Source of the DNA: Candidatus Riflebacteria bacterium HGW-Riflebacteria-2 | GTDB lineage: Bacteria; Muiribacteriota; Ozemobacteria; Ozemobacterales; Ozemobacteraceae | DNA: 35,926 nt | NCBI GenBank assembly: GCA_002839435.1 | Contig: PGYA01000049.1 | Coordinates: 1 to 35,926, forward strand | Direction of reading: 5' to 3' | Part shown: positions 1 to 7,170 of the stretch, one piece after another | Layout of the letters: every line of letters begins with the position of its first letter | How positions within the stretch are numbered: position 1 is the stretch's first letter | Made by a program: the position numbers and the translations under genes | The notes under the pieces: model-generated | What the model was told of the DNA's origin: nothing | Seen by the model: the letters and a program-made list of their open reading frames with translations, nothing else | The model's database searches: none

Positions 1-1134
1 CCGCCGTCGGAAAAGGAATGGAGCATTTTCTGGGATCGCTTTCACCGCCGTTACACCGCTTTCAAGGAAAGCGACGATGATGTTAAAACCTTTGTCAAAG
101 AGATGAACACAGTGATGGGCGAGGTCATCCGAGAACGTGACATGGCCACCCGACCGCGCACCGGACTGGCCTACTGGGTGGCACTGACACTTTTCCCTCT
201 TCTATTGATAGTGACATACGTTTTGCGGGGCTTATTCGAACGGAATCCATCGCCCTCGATAAACAGCACGCCGCTGCGGCGGGTCGCATGCTTTCTGCTT
301 CCGGCGCTGTCGGTCATGCTGGTATTCAGGCTGCTTCCGCTCTGCGTGGCATTTGCCGCCAGCTTTACCGACCTCGGAGCGGCAAACATTACGAATCCAT
401 CGAATTCGCTTTTTACCGGCACCGGAAATTATCTGCGACTTTACCAGGATGAAATTTTCTGGAAAAGCGTTAAAAACACTCTTGTTTACCTGATTGTCGG
501 CGTACCGATCAACATGCTGATTGCGCTGACGCTGGCGCTGGCGATCAACCGCTTCCGGGGCTGGCGCCGAACCCTTCTGGCATCCGGGCTTTTTCTTCCA
601 TCGGTTATCACCATGGTAGCGTCGGCAGTGACCTGGCGCTGGCTTTACTGCCAGCAGAGCCCGATCAACATTGCCATAAACTGGCTGGGTTTCAGCCCGG
701 TCAACTGGTTGGGCAACCCCGACCTTGCTCTGCCTTCGCTGATCATTTTTTCGGTGTGGCGCAGTTATGGGCTGAGCATGCTGATAATTCTGGCCGGACT
801 CGAACTGATCAACCGCGAGCTCTACGAAGCGGTTCGTATCGATGGCGGCAGCACCTGGAACGAGTTTCGCCACGTCACCCTGCCCGGCCTTCGCGGCACG
901 CTGTTTGCGGTAGCTGTCGGCGTTGTCGTTGCCAACATTCAGTTTTTCATCGAACCCTATGTCTTAACCGGCGGCGGGCCGAAAGATGCAACCATGTCGC
1001 TGCTGCTGTTTTCTTATAACCGCGCCTTCGGCTCATTCCAGCTTGGTTATGCCTCTTCGGTCATTACTGTTCTCTTCGTATTTTTCTTCGTATTCAACTT
1101 CTGGCAGCGGCATTTCCGCCGCAAACTGCGCTAA
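1..1134 (+). CDS. Sugar ABC transporter permease (MalF/UgpA type), 5' truncated, possibly fused to a binding protein
   Basis: Inner-membrane permease of a carbohydrate importer. The frame is open from the first base of the window, so the true start lies upstream and 377 residues are visible. A hydrophilic stretch of about 50 residues (WDRF, FKESDDDVKTFVKEMNTVMG) precedes the first membrane helix (LAYWVALTLFPLLLIVTYVL); it looks like the C-terminal helices of an extracellular sugar-binding protein, so a binding-protein/permease fusion is possible (inference). About six further helices follow, with the EAA loop that contacts the ATPase (YEAVRIDGGSTWNEFRHVTLP). The ATG at 103 is the first in-window Met but has no good ribosome site, consistent with being internal. 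The partner permease starts 9 bases downstream; no ATPase gene is seen here. Sugar specificity cannot be read from the sequence. Confidence 0.88.
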   Translation, partial: PPSEKEWSIFWDRFHRRYTAFKESDDDVKTFVKEMNTVMGEVIRERDMATRPRTGLAYWVALTLFPLLLIVTYVLRGLFERNPSPSINSTPLRRVACFLLPALSVMLVFRLLPLCVAFAASFTDLGAANITNPSNSLFTGTGNYLRLYQDEIFWKSVKNTLVYLIVGVPINMLIALTLALAINRFRGWRRTLLASGLFLPSVITMVASAVTWRWLYCQQSPINIAINWLGFSPVNWLGNPDLALPSLIIFSVWRSYGLSMLIILAGLELINRELYEAVRIDGGSTWNEFRHVTLPGLRGTLFAVAVGVVVANIQFFIEPYVLTGGGPKDATMSLLLFSYNRAFGSFQLGYASSVITVLFVFFFVFNFWQRHFRRKLR

Positions 1135-1143
1135 CAGGAAAGC

Positions 1144-1983
1144 ATGATGCAAAAGACAACGCGCCAACGCCTGCTTAAAGAAACGCTGTTCTTCAGCTTT
1201 CTTGTCTGCACGCTGGCTGTGACCATGCTGCCATTCATTTTCATGTCAGCCGAAGCGCTGGCACCTTCACCAATGGCTAAAACTGAAGGTTCGCGCTACC
1301 TGCCGCAGAACTGGTCACTGGATTCATTCCGGCAACTGCTCAGTGTCGGCGATGTCGGGCGTTTTGCCATGAACAGCATGATTCACGCCTTTGGCTATAC
1401 CTTTCTGTCGCTGCTGTTAAATTCGCTGGCGGCCTTCGCGTTTGCGCGCATGGTGTTTCCGGGGCGTGACCGCCTGTTCACCATGCTGATACTGGCGATG
1501 ATGATACCCGGCCAGGTGATAATGATACCGGTATTCGCGATCGTCAAATCTCTGGGAATGCTCAATTCATTCGCCGGACTGATAATTCCAGGCTGTGCGC
1601 ATGCGTTCGGCATTTTCGCGGTGCGCCAGTTCATGCTCGATCTGCCCGACGAAATTTTCGATGCAGCGCGCACCGATGGCTGCAGCGATTTTGGATTGTT
1701 CGTACATATCGCGCTACCTCTGTGCCGCCCGATTCTGGCGAGTCTGGCAGTAACCAGCTTCATTTACACCTGGGATCAATTCCTTTACCCTCTGGTAATC
1801 ATGCAGGACGAGCCGATGTTCACGCTGCCGGTAGCCCTGGTTTCATTGACTTCGCAGCATTTTGGCAGCTGGGGCATGCTGCTGGCAGGCGGCGTCGTTA
1901 CCGCGCTTCCCTCGCTTATCGTCTTCATGCTGGCACAGCGTGCCTACGTAGCCGGCATCACCAGCGGCAGCAGCAAAGGTTAG
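1144..1983 (+). CDS. Sugar ABC transporter permease (MalG/UgpE type)
   Basis: Second inner-membrane subunit of the same carbohydrate importer, 279 residues, the usual length for MalG-type permeases. One N-terminal helix (about residues 12-33) is followed by five more, and the ATPase-docking EAA loop is seen as FDAARTDGCSDFGLFVHIALP around residues 171-191. An AGGAA ribosome site lies just before the ATG and the gene follows the first permease by 9 bases, so the two are co-transcribed and would form a heterodimer. The family normally needs one MalK-like ATPase and a binding protein; neither complete gene is in the window. Substrate unknown. Confidence 0.92.
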   Translation: MMQKTTRQRLLKETLFFSFLVCTLAVTMLPFIFMSAEALAPSPMAKTEGSRYLPQNWSLDSFRQLLSVGDVGRFAMNSMIHAFGYTFLSLLLNSLAAFAFARMVFPGRDRLFTMLILAMMIPGQVIMIPVFAIVKSLGMLNSFAGLIIPGCAHAFGIFAVRQFMLDLPDEIFDAARTDGCSDFGLFVHIALPLCRPILASLAVTSFIYTWDQFLYPLVIMQDEPMFTLPVALVSLTSQHFGSWGMLLAGGVVTALPSLIVFMLAQRAYVAGITSGSSKG

Positions 1984-2103
1984 GAGTCTTCCATGAAAGT
2001 CGCAACCGGGACAGCAGCTTTTGTTCGACAAGAGAATCAGGCAATGAGTTCACATAAAATCACTCGAAGCAATACGTGCAGATTAGATCGCAAGGGCGGC
2101 TGT

Positions 2104-2586
2104 ATGCTCTTGATCTCCAAATTTTTTCTGCTGATGTTTCCTCTGCTTTTCATCGGTTTTGGCGCGCAGATGTTCTACAAGAACTGGCAGGCGCTGGGTT
2201 GGCCCGAGGTGCCTATTGTCATCGGCGGTTCCGATGCTGGCAGCAGCTACGACGAAGATTCTGAAACCGGCGAGAAAACCTGGTCTATCGACGTCAGGAT
2301 GCACTTTGACGGATCTTATGATGGAAAGCCGATTTCCGGCAGTTTTTTGCGCTCGAGCCGTTTTGGCAGTGTCGAGCCAACTCCTGACGAGATTGAAAAG
2401 CAGCGCCAGGCAACGCTCGTCAGCTACCAGCGCGACGGCCTGACCGCCCGCGTCAACCCTCTGGATACCAGCGAAACCCTGGTCGAACCATCGCTGATCG
2501 GCGCGACTTTCATGGTTCTGATCGGCATCGGCCTGCTCGTTCTGTTCATCCGAAAACACCACAAGATCTCAGAAGACGACATATAA
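2104..2586 (+). CDS. DUF3592-like membrane protein
   Basis: A 160-residue protein with one membrane helix at each end (about residues 4-22 and 132-152) and an extracytoplasmic domain between them, including YDGKPISGS and a late RVNPLDTSETLVEP segment. This arrangement fits the DUF3592 family, whose function is unknown. Two starts are possible. ATG 2104 begins right at the first helix and has AAGGGCGG upstream. ATG 1993 in the same frame would add 37 polar residues and has a very good AGGAG six bases upstream that overlaps the stop of the permease gene. I prefer 2104 because the extension does not look like a protein domain, but 1993 cannot be excluded. The gene follows the permeases and may be in their operon. 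Confidence 0.72.
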   Translation: MLLISKFFLLMFPLLFIGFGAQMFYKNWQALGWPEVPIVIGGSDAGSSYDEDSETGEKTWSIDVRMHFDGSYDGKPISGSFLRSSRFGSVEPTPDEIEKQRQATLVSYQRDGLTARVNPLDTSETLVEPSLIGATFMVLIGIGLLVLFIRKHHKISEDDI

Positions 2587-2747
2587 GAGCTGGCAAACTC
2601 GTCGCTGCCCCGTGTGTCTTCAAAATCAATGATCGCAATCGTTCGGTTTAACATCAGCCTTAATCTGAACCAGTAATTTTTCCTGCCACTTTGGGCAAGA
2701 ATCGGTAATAATTGTTACCAGTTACTTTATCATTCGTGAAAGTTAAT

Positions 2748-2783
2748 AGCAGGTGGGTTCTTCGTGAGCGAAAAATGCGAGCC
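2748..2783 (+). repeat. Short relic of the 12.4/13.3 kb structured repeat
   Basis: The sequence from 2750 (GCAGGTGGGTTCTTCGTGAG) matches the left part of the repeat at 13315 at about 21 of 26 positions, all differences being transitions. Neither the right terminus nor the internal stems can be found here, so this would be a truncated copy. The similarity is short and could be chance. Confidence 0.35.
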
Positions 2784-2796
2784 AGAAGATAGACCT

Positions 2797-3015
2797 TTAT
2801 TTGCCATCGCCAAACAGTGATTCGATAAATTTTGCGATGTTTTTGAGGCTGAAGGGTGAAGCGTCGGCCTCTGCTTCTTTAAGCTCGGCAAGCTCCTGGC
2901 GGAGTGCGCCAATTTTCATGTCGTGGTAAGGCGAGTCTTCCCAGAACTGTGATTCTTTGTAGTCCAGCTCTTTTTCGAGTTCCTTAATGCGGGCTCTTCT
3001 TGCTGCTCGATCCAT
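2797..3015 (-). CDS. Small charged coiled-coil protein, unknown function
   Basis: A 72-residue protein. Residues 2-50 are highly charged and helical-looking with heptad-like spacing (ARRARIKELEKELDYKESQF and later IGALRQELAELKEAEA), suggesting a short coiled coil; the tail (SLKNIAKFIESLFG) is amphipathic. A good ribosome site, AGAGGA, stands five bases before the ATG. No family is recognised and no catalytic motif is visible. It is isolated on the minus strand downstream of tryptophanase, separated from it by a hairpin. It could be a small oligomeric or membrane-associated protein. The start and strand are well supported by the ribosome site and by codon composition; the function is unknown. 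Confidence 0.6.
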   Translation of the reverse strand: MDRAARRARIKELEKELDYKESQFWEDSPYHDMKIGALRQELAELKEAEADASPFSLKNIAKFIESLFGDGK

Positions 3016-3063
3016 GTTATCCTCTACACCTGCGCGAAATTTATACTGGTAACTGTTTGCGTA

Positions 3064-3097
3064 AGCCGCCCGGCCGATTTACTTCGGCAGGGCGGCT
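3064..3097. terminator. GC-rich hairpin between tryptophanase and the small gene
   Basis: AGCCGCCC at 3064-3071 pairs perfectly with GGGCGGCT at 3090-3097, with a further inner CCGA/TCGG pairing. It lies in the gap after the tryptophanase stop codon on the minus strand. No T-run follows on either strand, so it is not a textbook intrinsic terminator; it may be a factor-assisted terminator or a 3' stabilising stem. Confidence 0.4.
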
Positions 3098-3137
3098 ATA
3101 AGATGACCTGTAATTATTAACGTTAACGCGCCCGTTT

Positions 3138-4511
3138 TTACTTTATCGGGGCGAAGCGGGCGCTGAAATGGCGAAGGAAAGGCGCTTCCCAGACGATTTT
3201 GAGGCCCTTTGCCTTTTTGCGCTGCTCGAATGTTTCGATGATCGCTTCGACAGCATAGTCGAAATGGCTCTGCGTGTAGACGCGGCGCGGAAAAGCCAGG
3301 CGCACCAGTTCCATCGCGGATGGTATCTCTTTGCCGGTTTTCTTGTCTTTCTTGCCGAACATTACCGAACCGATTTCGACACCACGAATGCCACCGGTGC
3401 GATAGAGTTCGCAGCAGAGCACCTGGCCGGGATATTGTTCGGCCGGGATATGCGGATAAACCGACTTCGCGTCGATGTACACAGCGTGGCCGCCGGTCGG
3501 GCGGATAATGCCGATTCCGGCCGCCAGCAGCCGATCACCCATGTATTCGGCAGTGCGCACGCGATAGCGCAGATAATCTTCGTCGAGTGCTTCCATCAGG
3601 CCAACGGCCAGTGCATCGAGGTCGCGGCCGGCCAGCCCGCCGTAGCTCGGAAAGCCTTCAGTGAGAATAAGCAAATTACGGCAGTTCGCGGCAAGATCGC
3701 CGTCGTTCATGGCGAGGAAACCGCCGATATTCACCATACCGTCTTTTTTGGCGCTCATCGTGCAGCCATCGGCATAAGAAAACATTTCCTGCGCGATTTC
3801 GAGAGGAGTCTTCTTTTCGTAACCCTTCTCACGGATCTTGATGAAATATGAATTCTCAGCAAAGCGGCAGGCGTCGATGAAGAACGGCACCTTGTATTTT
3901 TTGTAGATCTTCGCGGCGGCTTTGATGTTTTCCATCGAGACCGGCTGGCCACCACCTGAATTGTTGGTGACCGTCATCATGCCGAGCGGCACTTTTTTGT
4001 GGTTCTTTTTGAGATACTCTTCGAGCTTTACCAGGTCGATGTTGCCCTTGAACGGGTGCACCAGCGCCGGCTGTTTGCCCTCAGTAATAACGAGATCGAC
4101 GGCTTCGGCGCCCTGATACTCAACATTGGCGCGCGTCGTGTCGAAATGCGTGTTGTTAGGAACGCTGTCACCTTTTTTGAGTGCGGTCGTGAACAGAATT
4201 TTTTCGGCGGCACGTCCCTGATGGGTCGGAATCACGTGCTTAAAACCGGTAATTTTCTGAACAACACTCTCAAAGTGATAAAAGCTTTTGCTGCCGGCAT
4301 AAGCTTCGTCGCCGGTAATCATGGCAGCCCACTGTTTGTCGCTCATGGCACCGGTTCCGCTGTCGGTAAGAAAATCGAGCAGAACGTTGTCGGCCTTAAT
4401 CAGAAACGGGTTATAAAAAGCCTCTTTCAGCAGCTGCACGCGCTGTTTTTCGGTAGTCTGGCGAATCGGCTCGACCATCTTGATTTTGAAAGGTTCAATC
4501 AAAGTCTTCAT
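3138..4511 (-). CDS. tnaA: Tryptophanase (tryptophan indole-lyase)
   Basis: PLP-dependent cytoplasmic lyase that splits L-tryptophan into indole, pyruvate and ammonia. At 457 residues it has full family length. Recognisable segments are LLDFLTDSGTGAMSDKQWAA, GDEAYAGS, PTHQGRAAE and SAKKDGMVNIGG, where Lys256 should be the PLP lysine. The tyrosine phenol-lyase paralogue is distinguished by an Arg and a Thr at two substrate-contact sites; here the equivalents are Val378 (in IRGVEIGS) and Asp124 (in HFDTTR), as in E. coli tryptophanase, so tryptophan is the predicted substrate. A GAGGTG ribosome site precedes the ATG. No TnaC-like leader peptide with a key Trp and no TnaB permease was seen nearby, so it appears to be a single-gene unit. 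Indole production is inferred. Confidence 0.93.
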   Translation of the reverse strand: MKTLIEPFKIKMVEPIRQTTEKQRVQLLKEAFYNPFLIKADNVLLDFLTDSGTGAMSDKQWAAMITGDEAYAGSKSFYHFESVVQKITGFKHVIPTHQGRAAEKILFTTALKKGDSVPNNTHFDTTRANVEYQGAEAVDLVITEGKQPALVHPFKGNIDLVKLEEYLKKNHKKVPLGMMTVTNNSGGGQPVSMENIKAAAKIYKKYKVPFFIDACRFAENSYFIKIREKGYEKKTPLEIAQEMFSYADGCTMSAKKDGMVNIGGFLAMNDGDLAANCRNLLILTEGFPSYGGLAGRDLDALAVGLMEALDEDYLRYRVRTAEYMGDRLLAAGIGIIRPTGGHAVYIDAKSVYPHIPAEQYPGQVLCCELYRTGGIRGVEIGSVMFGKKDKKTGKEIPSAMELVRLAFPRRVYTQSHFDYAVEAIIETFEQRKKAKGLKIVWEAPFLRHFSARFAPIK

Positions 4512-4721
4512 ATCACACCTCGTGTATATCTGATTCCATGCGACAACGCACGACAGTCAGCAGAATAACACGCCCCGCCCGGCAGGTAAAGAAAAACCCG
4601 CAGCCACGCACCAGTCACCCTCTTAAAGCTCACCGCCGGCACCAAAAACCCTGAGAGCATCCACCGATTGCACCGATGCCGCAGATTAGAAGCAGCTATT
4701 CTCAGTGAGAAGTCAGGCATG

Positions 4722-4865
4722 AACCCTGCGACAACGCGCAGGATAGCGACGTATCGCGCCGAAGCCTTTCTCGATCCGCGAAGCTCTAGCGAAGAAGGTT
4801 TAACGAGGCTGGCTGCAACCTTCTCGGTCATTCTGCGCGAAGCAAAACGAAGTCGCAGAATCCAC
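4722..4865. repeat. Palindromic CTGCG-type intergenic element
   Basis: Lies in the 552-base gap between tryptophanase and the lipoprotein gene. The left part contains CCTGCGACAACGCGCAGGAT; the right part begins with GTCATTCTGCGCGAAGC at 4827 and ends CGCAGAATCCAC. The same two half-elements occur at 17944-18030 in the opposite order. A stem AGAAGGTT (4794-4801)/AACCTTCT (4817-4824) sits between them. ORFs across it translate the repeat and are not genes. This is a REP/MITE-like non-coding repeat. Confidence 0.6.
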
Positions 4866-4894
4866 TTTTTGACGACTGACCAAATCTCTCAAAA

Positions 4895-5008
4895 AATCTG
4901 TGCACATCTGTTCAATCGGTGGACAAGTCTTAAGTGGCAAGCTTCTCTTCAGACCTGCTTCTTTTAATCTGCGTATATCTGTGTAATCGGCGGATAAATC
5001 TTAAGCGG
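4895..5008. repeat. Two 43-base direct repeats
   Basis: Copy one is 4895-4937 and copy two is 4966-5008. They have exactly equal length and about 34 of 43 identical positions, with shared cores AATCGG and TCTTAAG. Nearly all differences are C/T or G/A transitions. They are intergenic and no ORF is supported. The rest of the 4512-5063 gap, apart from this pair and the palindromic element before it, shows nothing else I can name. Confidence 0.6.
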
Positions 5009-5063
5009 TCTGCGGCGGATCAGTCGGCAGCGGCTCGTCATGCCGCATGGGCGTTGACAGCAA

Positions 5064-7022
5064 TTAATTATTGCCTGTCACGATTCTGAAGCCGATGTTA
5101 TAGTCTTTGAAATTTTCAAATGATCGACGGTAACGATATGCAGGATTCAAACTTTGCGGACCGCTGTCATGTCCACCGCCCCGCACGATGCGATTATTGC
5201 CGCCGACAGGGCCTTTCGGGTCTTTGTCCTCTCCGGCAGAATAGTAGTTATGACCGTACCAGTCCCAGCACCATTCCCAGACATTTCCCTGCATGTCATA
5301 CAAACCCCATGGATTCGGGGCGAAAGCGCCTGCTTTGGCAGGTCTTCCTGAACCTTTCTGGAACATCTTGTAACCTGAATTGCCCCACCAGCAGGCATGC
5401 TTGTTCAGATCAGCCTTCTCATCTGAATCTCCCCAGTAATATGCTGTAGTTGTGCCGGCTCTGCAGCAGTATTCCCATTCTGCTTCAGTTGGCAGCCTGT
5501 AACCGGATGCATTCCAATCGCAGTCAACATAGTCATTTTGAGAAATATCATAATCCCCGGTCTGATCGCTGTAGCACGGGGTAAGCCCGGCCTTCTGACT
5601 CAGTTTATTGCAAAACGAGACTGCTTCATACCAGGAAACTGATTCAACCGGCAGATCCTTGGCTTCAGCCGATTTATAAAAAGAGGGGTTGTACCCCATT
5701 ATCTTTTCGAACTGTGATTGAGTAACCTCATGCTTGCCACACAGCAAGCCACTGGCAATGGCAACCTCCCGGACGTATTCCGTATCTGGCGCACCGTCTT
5801 TCCTGCCCATACTGAATTTTCCTGGTGCGATTTTGACAAACCCGATTTGAACTCCATCGCCAAGCTCAAGATCAAGAGGCTTTTCTTGAGAAGATCGACC
5901 TGATTCATCTTTGCCTGCTTTTTTGGTCTTCGTGCTTGCTTTCTTCTTTGGCAAAAGGCTACTCCTCCAGATTTCTTTTACCACTCTGAAACCGACATGA
6001 TCGGAATAATCTTTATCATACGGCGAGCACGAGATTCTTCGGGCGGAATAACAATCCTGAGCTTCAAAAAAATACGCGCCGCCTCTTAAAACTCCGAAAC
6101 CAGACGAGCTTCCTCCTCTTGGATCGATTAGAGGGTCACCGTCAAGGTCGGTATAGTTATCGGTAAATGTGTCCCAGCACCATTCTGCAACATTGCCATA
6201 TACATCATGCAATCCCCAGGGGTTGGCAGATTTTGCGCCAACGGGCTGGGTTCCACTCATTTTAGCGTGCGGCTCTTTCCAGCCACTTTTGTAGGCGTTT
6301 TCCTTGCACCACATATACTCGTTGGCAATCTGATCATTTACTTCATGACCCCAGAAATACTTTGATGGAGTGCCGGCTCTGCAGCAATATTCCCACTCAG
6401 CCTCCGTCGGCAGGCGAAAACCATTGCCGTCATCTTCCCAGAAAACTAGAGTCTCTGAAAGTTTTTCACCCGGTATAATTCTGTAGCAAGGAGTTAACCC
6501 AAGTTTTTTGCTCAACTCATTACAAAAAATCGCTGCCTCAGCTCTGGCAACACTCTCAACCGGCTGCTTATCCGTATTCTGGTAACTATTGGCAGGTGTG
6601 TGCTTCGACGGGTTATTACCAATTACTTTCTTATACTCTTCTTGGGTTACTTCATATTTGCCAATAAAAAAGTCTCTGGTTAATGTGACTTCCCGAAGCG
6701 GTTGTTCATTTTCCTGGTCTCCGATCTGACCCATTGTAAACTTGCCAGACTTGATTTTTACCAACTCAAGTTTGATGCCGTCACCCAGATCGATCTTGAG
6801 CGTCTTAGGCAAAGGCTTTTCAGTCTTTACTTGTGCATGCTCTATCTTTTTATCTTCACTACTTTTAACCTCGACAGCCTCTTTGCTCGACGTTTCGGCA
6901 ATTTTTTCCGGACCTGCCTTTTCACTTATTGTGACTTCTTTTTTGTCGCCGCCACAGCCGGTTGAAATGACTAACTGAAAAAGTAGAGCAACAAATAAGA
7001 AAATGTGAACTGTGCTTTTCAT
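5064..7022 (-). CDS. Lipoprotein with two FGE-sulfatase (SUMF1) domains
   Basis: A 652-residue exported protein. The N-terminus is a lipoprotein signal peptide ending in ISTGC, so Cys23 would be lipidated; residue -3 is Ser rather than the usual Leu/Val, slightly atypical. A charged Lys/Glu-rich linker leads to two tandem formylglycine-generating-enzyme-like domains at about residues 80-355 and 385-650, each with the hallmark FRLPTEAEWEYCCRAG or YRLPTEAEWEYCCRAG, then NPWGLHDVYGNVAEW or NPWGLYDMQGNVWEW, then RGG and GFRIV. True formylglycine-generating enzymes carry a Cys-x4-Cys pair after RGGSF; here domain 1 has only one Cys in this segment (YFFEAQDC) and domain 2 has none, so sulfatase activation is unlikely. 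Many such proteins are C-type-lectin-like binding or scaffold domains; the role is unknown. Confidence 0.85.
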   Translation of the reverse strand: MKSTVHIFLFVALLFQLVISTGCGGDKKEVTISEKAGPEKIAETSSKEAVEVKSSEDKKIEHAQVKTEKPLPKTLKIDLGDGIKLELVKIKSGKFTMGQIGDQENEQPLREVTLTRDFFIGKYEVTQEEYKKVIGNNPSKHTPANSYQNTDKQPVESVARAEAAIFCNELSKKLGLTPCYRIIPGEKLSETLVFWEDDGNGFRLPTEAEWEYCCRAGTPSKYFWGHEVNDQIANEYMWCKENAYKSGWKEPHAKMSGTQPVGAKSANPWGLHDVYGNVAEWCWDTFTDNYTDLDGDPLIDPRGGSSSGFGVLRGGAYFFEAQDCYSARRISCSPYDKDYSDHVGFRVVKEIWRSSLLPKKKASTKTKKAGKDESGRSSQEKPLDLELGDGVQIGFVKIAPGKFSMGRKDGAPDTEYVREVAIASGLLCGKHEVTQSQFEKIMGYNPSFYKSAEAKDLPVESVSWYEAVSFCNKLSQKAGLTPCYSDQTGDYDISQNDYVDCDWNASGYRLPTEAEWEYCCRAGTTTAYYWGDSDEKADLNKHACWWGNSGYKMFQKGSGRPAKAGAFAPNPWGLYDMQGNVWEWCWDWYGHNYYSAGEDKDPKGPVGGNNRIVRGGGHDSGPQSLNPAYRYRRSFENFKDYNIGFRIVTGNN

Positions 7023-7068
7023 AGGCTTGATCCCCGTAGTCTGTACAGATTTTTCAAAACCGATGCTT

Positions 7069-7097
7069 ATACTACTTTTTCAATCTGAGCGTTGCAA
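7069..7097 (-). promoter_or_regulatory. Sigma-70-type promoter of the FGE lipoprotein gene
   Basis: Read on the minus strand: -35 TTGCAA (7092-7097), a 17-base spacer, -10 TAGTAT (7069-7074). It lies 47 bases upstream of the ATG, oriented toward the lipoprotein gene. Position, spacing and boxes are all sensible; no operator is apparent. Confidence 0.5.
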
Positions 7098-7170
7098 GCT
7101 CTAAATATAAAGACTCAGAGGTAGATTTACTTCCTGAAGCGAAGTTCTAACAGCATGCTGGCCTTTTTAA

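Noticed and set aside
232..873. 213-residue ORF antisense to the first permease
   Set aside because: Fully inside a convincing permease gene on the other strand, with a Gln/Arg-rich composition typical of antisense reading.
3168..4568. Long plus-strand ORFs (227 and 189 residues) opposite tryptophanase
   Set aside because: They mirror the strongly supported tnaA gene; no ribosome site and no domain pattern.
4512..4640. TnaC-like leader for tryptophanase
   Set aside because: No short ORF with a conserved Trp followed by a terminator-like stem could be found upstream of tnaA on the minus strand.
4508..4967. ORFs of about 100 residues on both strands in the tryptophanase-lipoprotein gap
   Set aside because: They translate the dispersed repeat (VILREAKRSRRIH type string) and have no supporting start signals.
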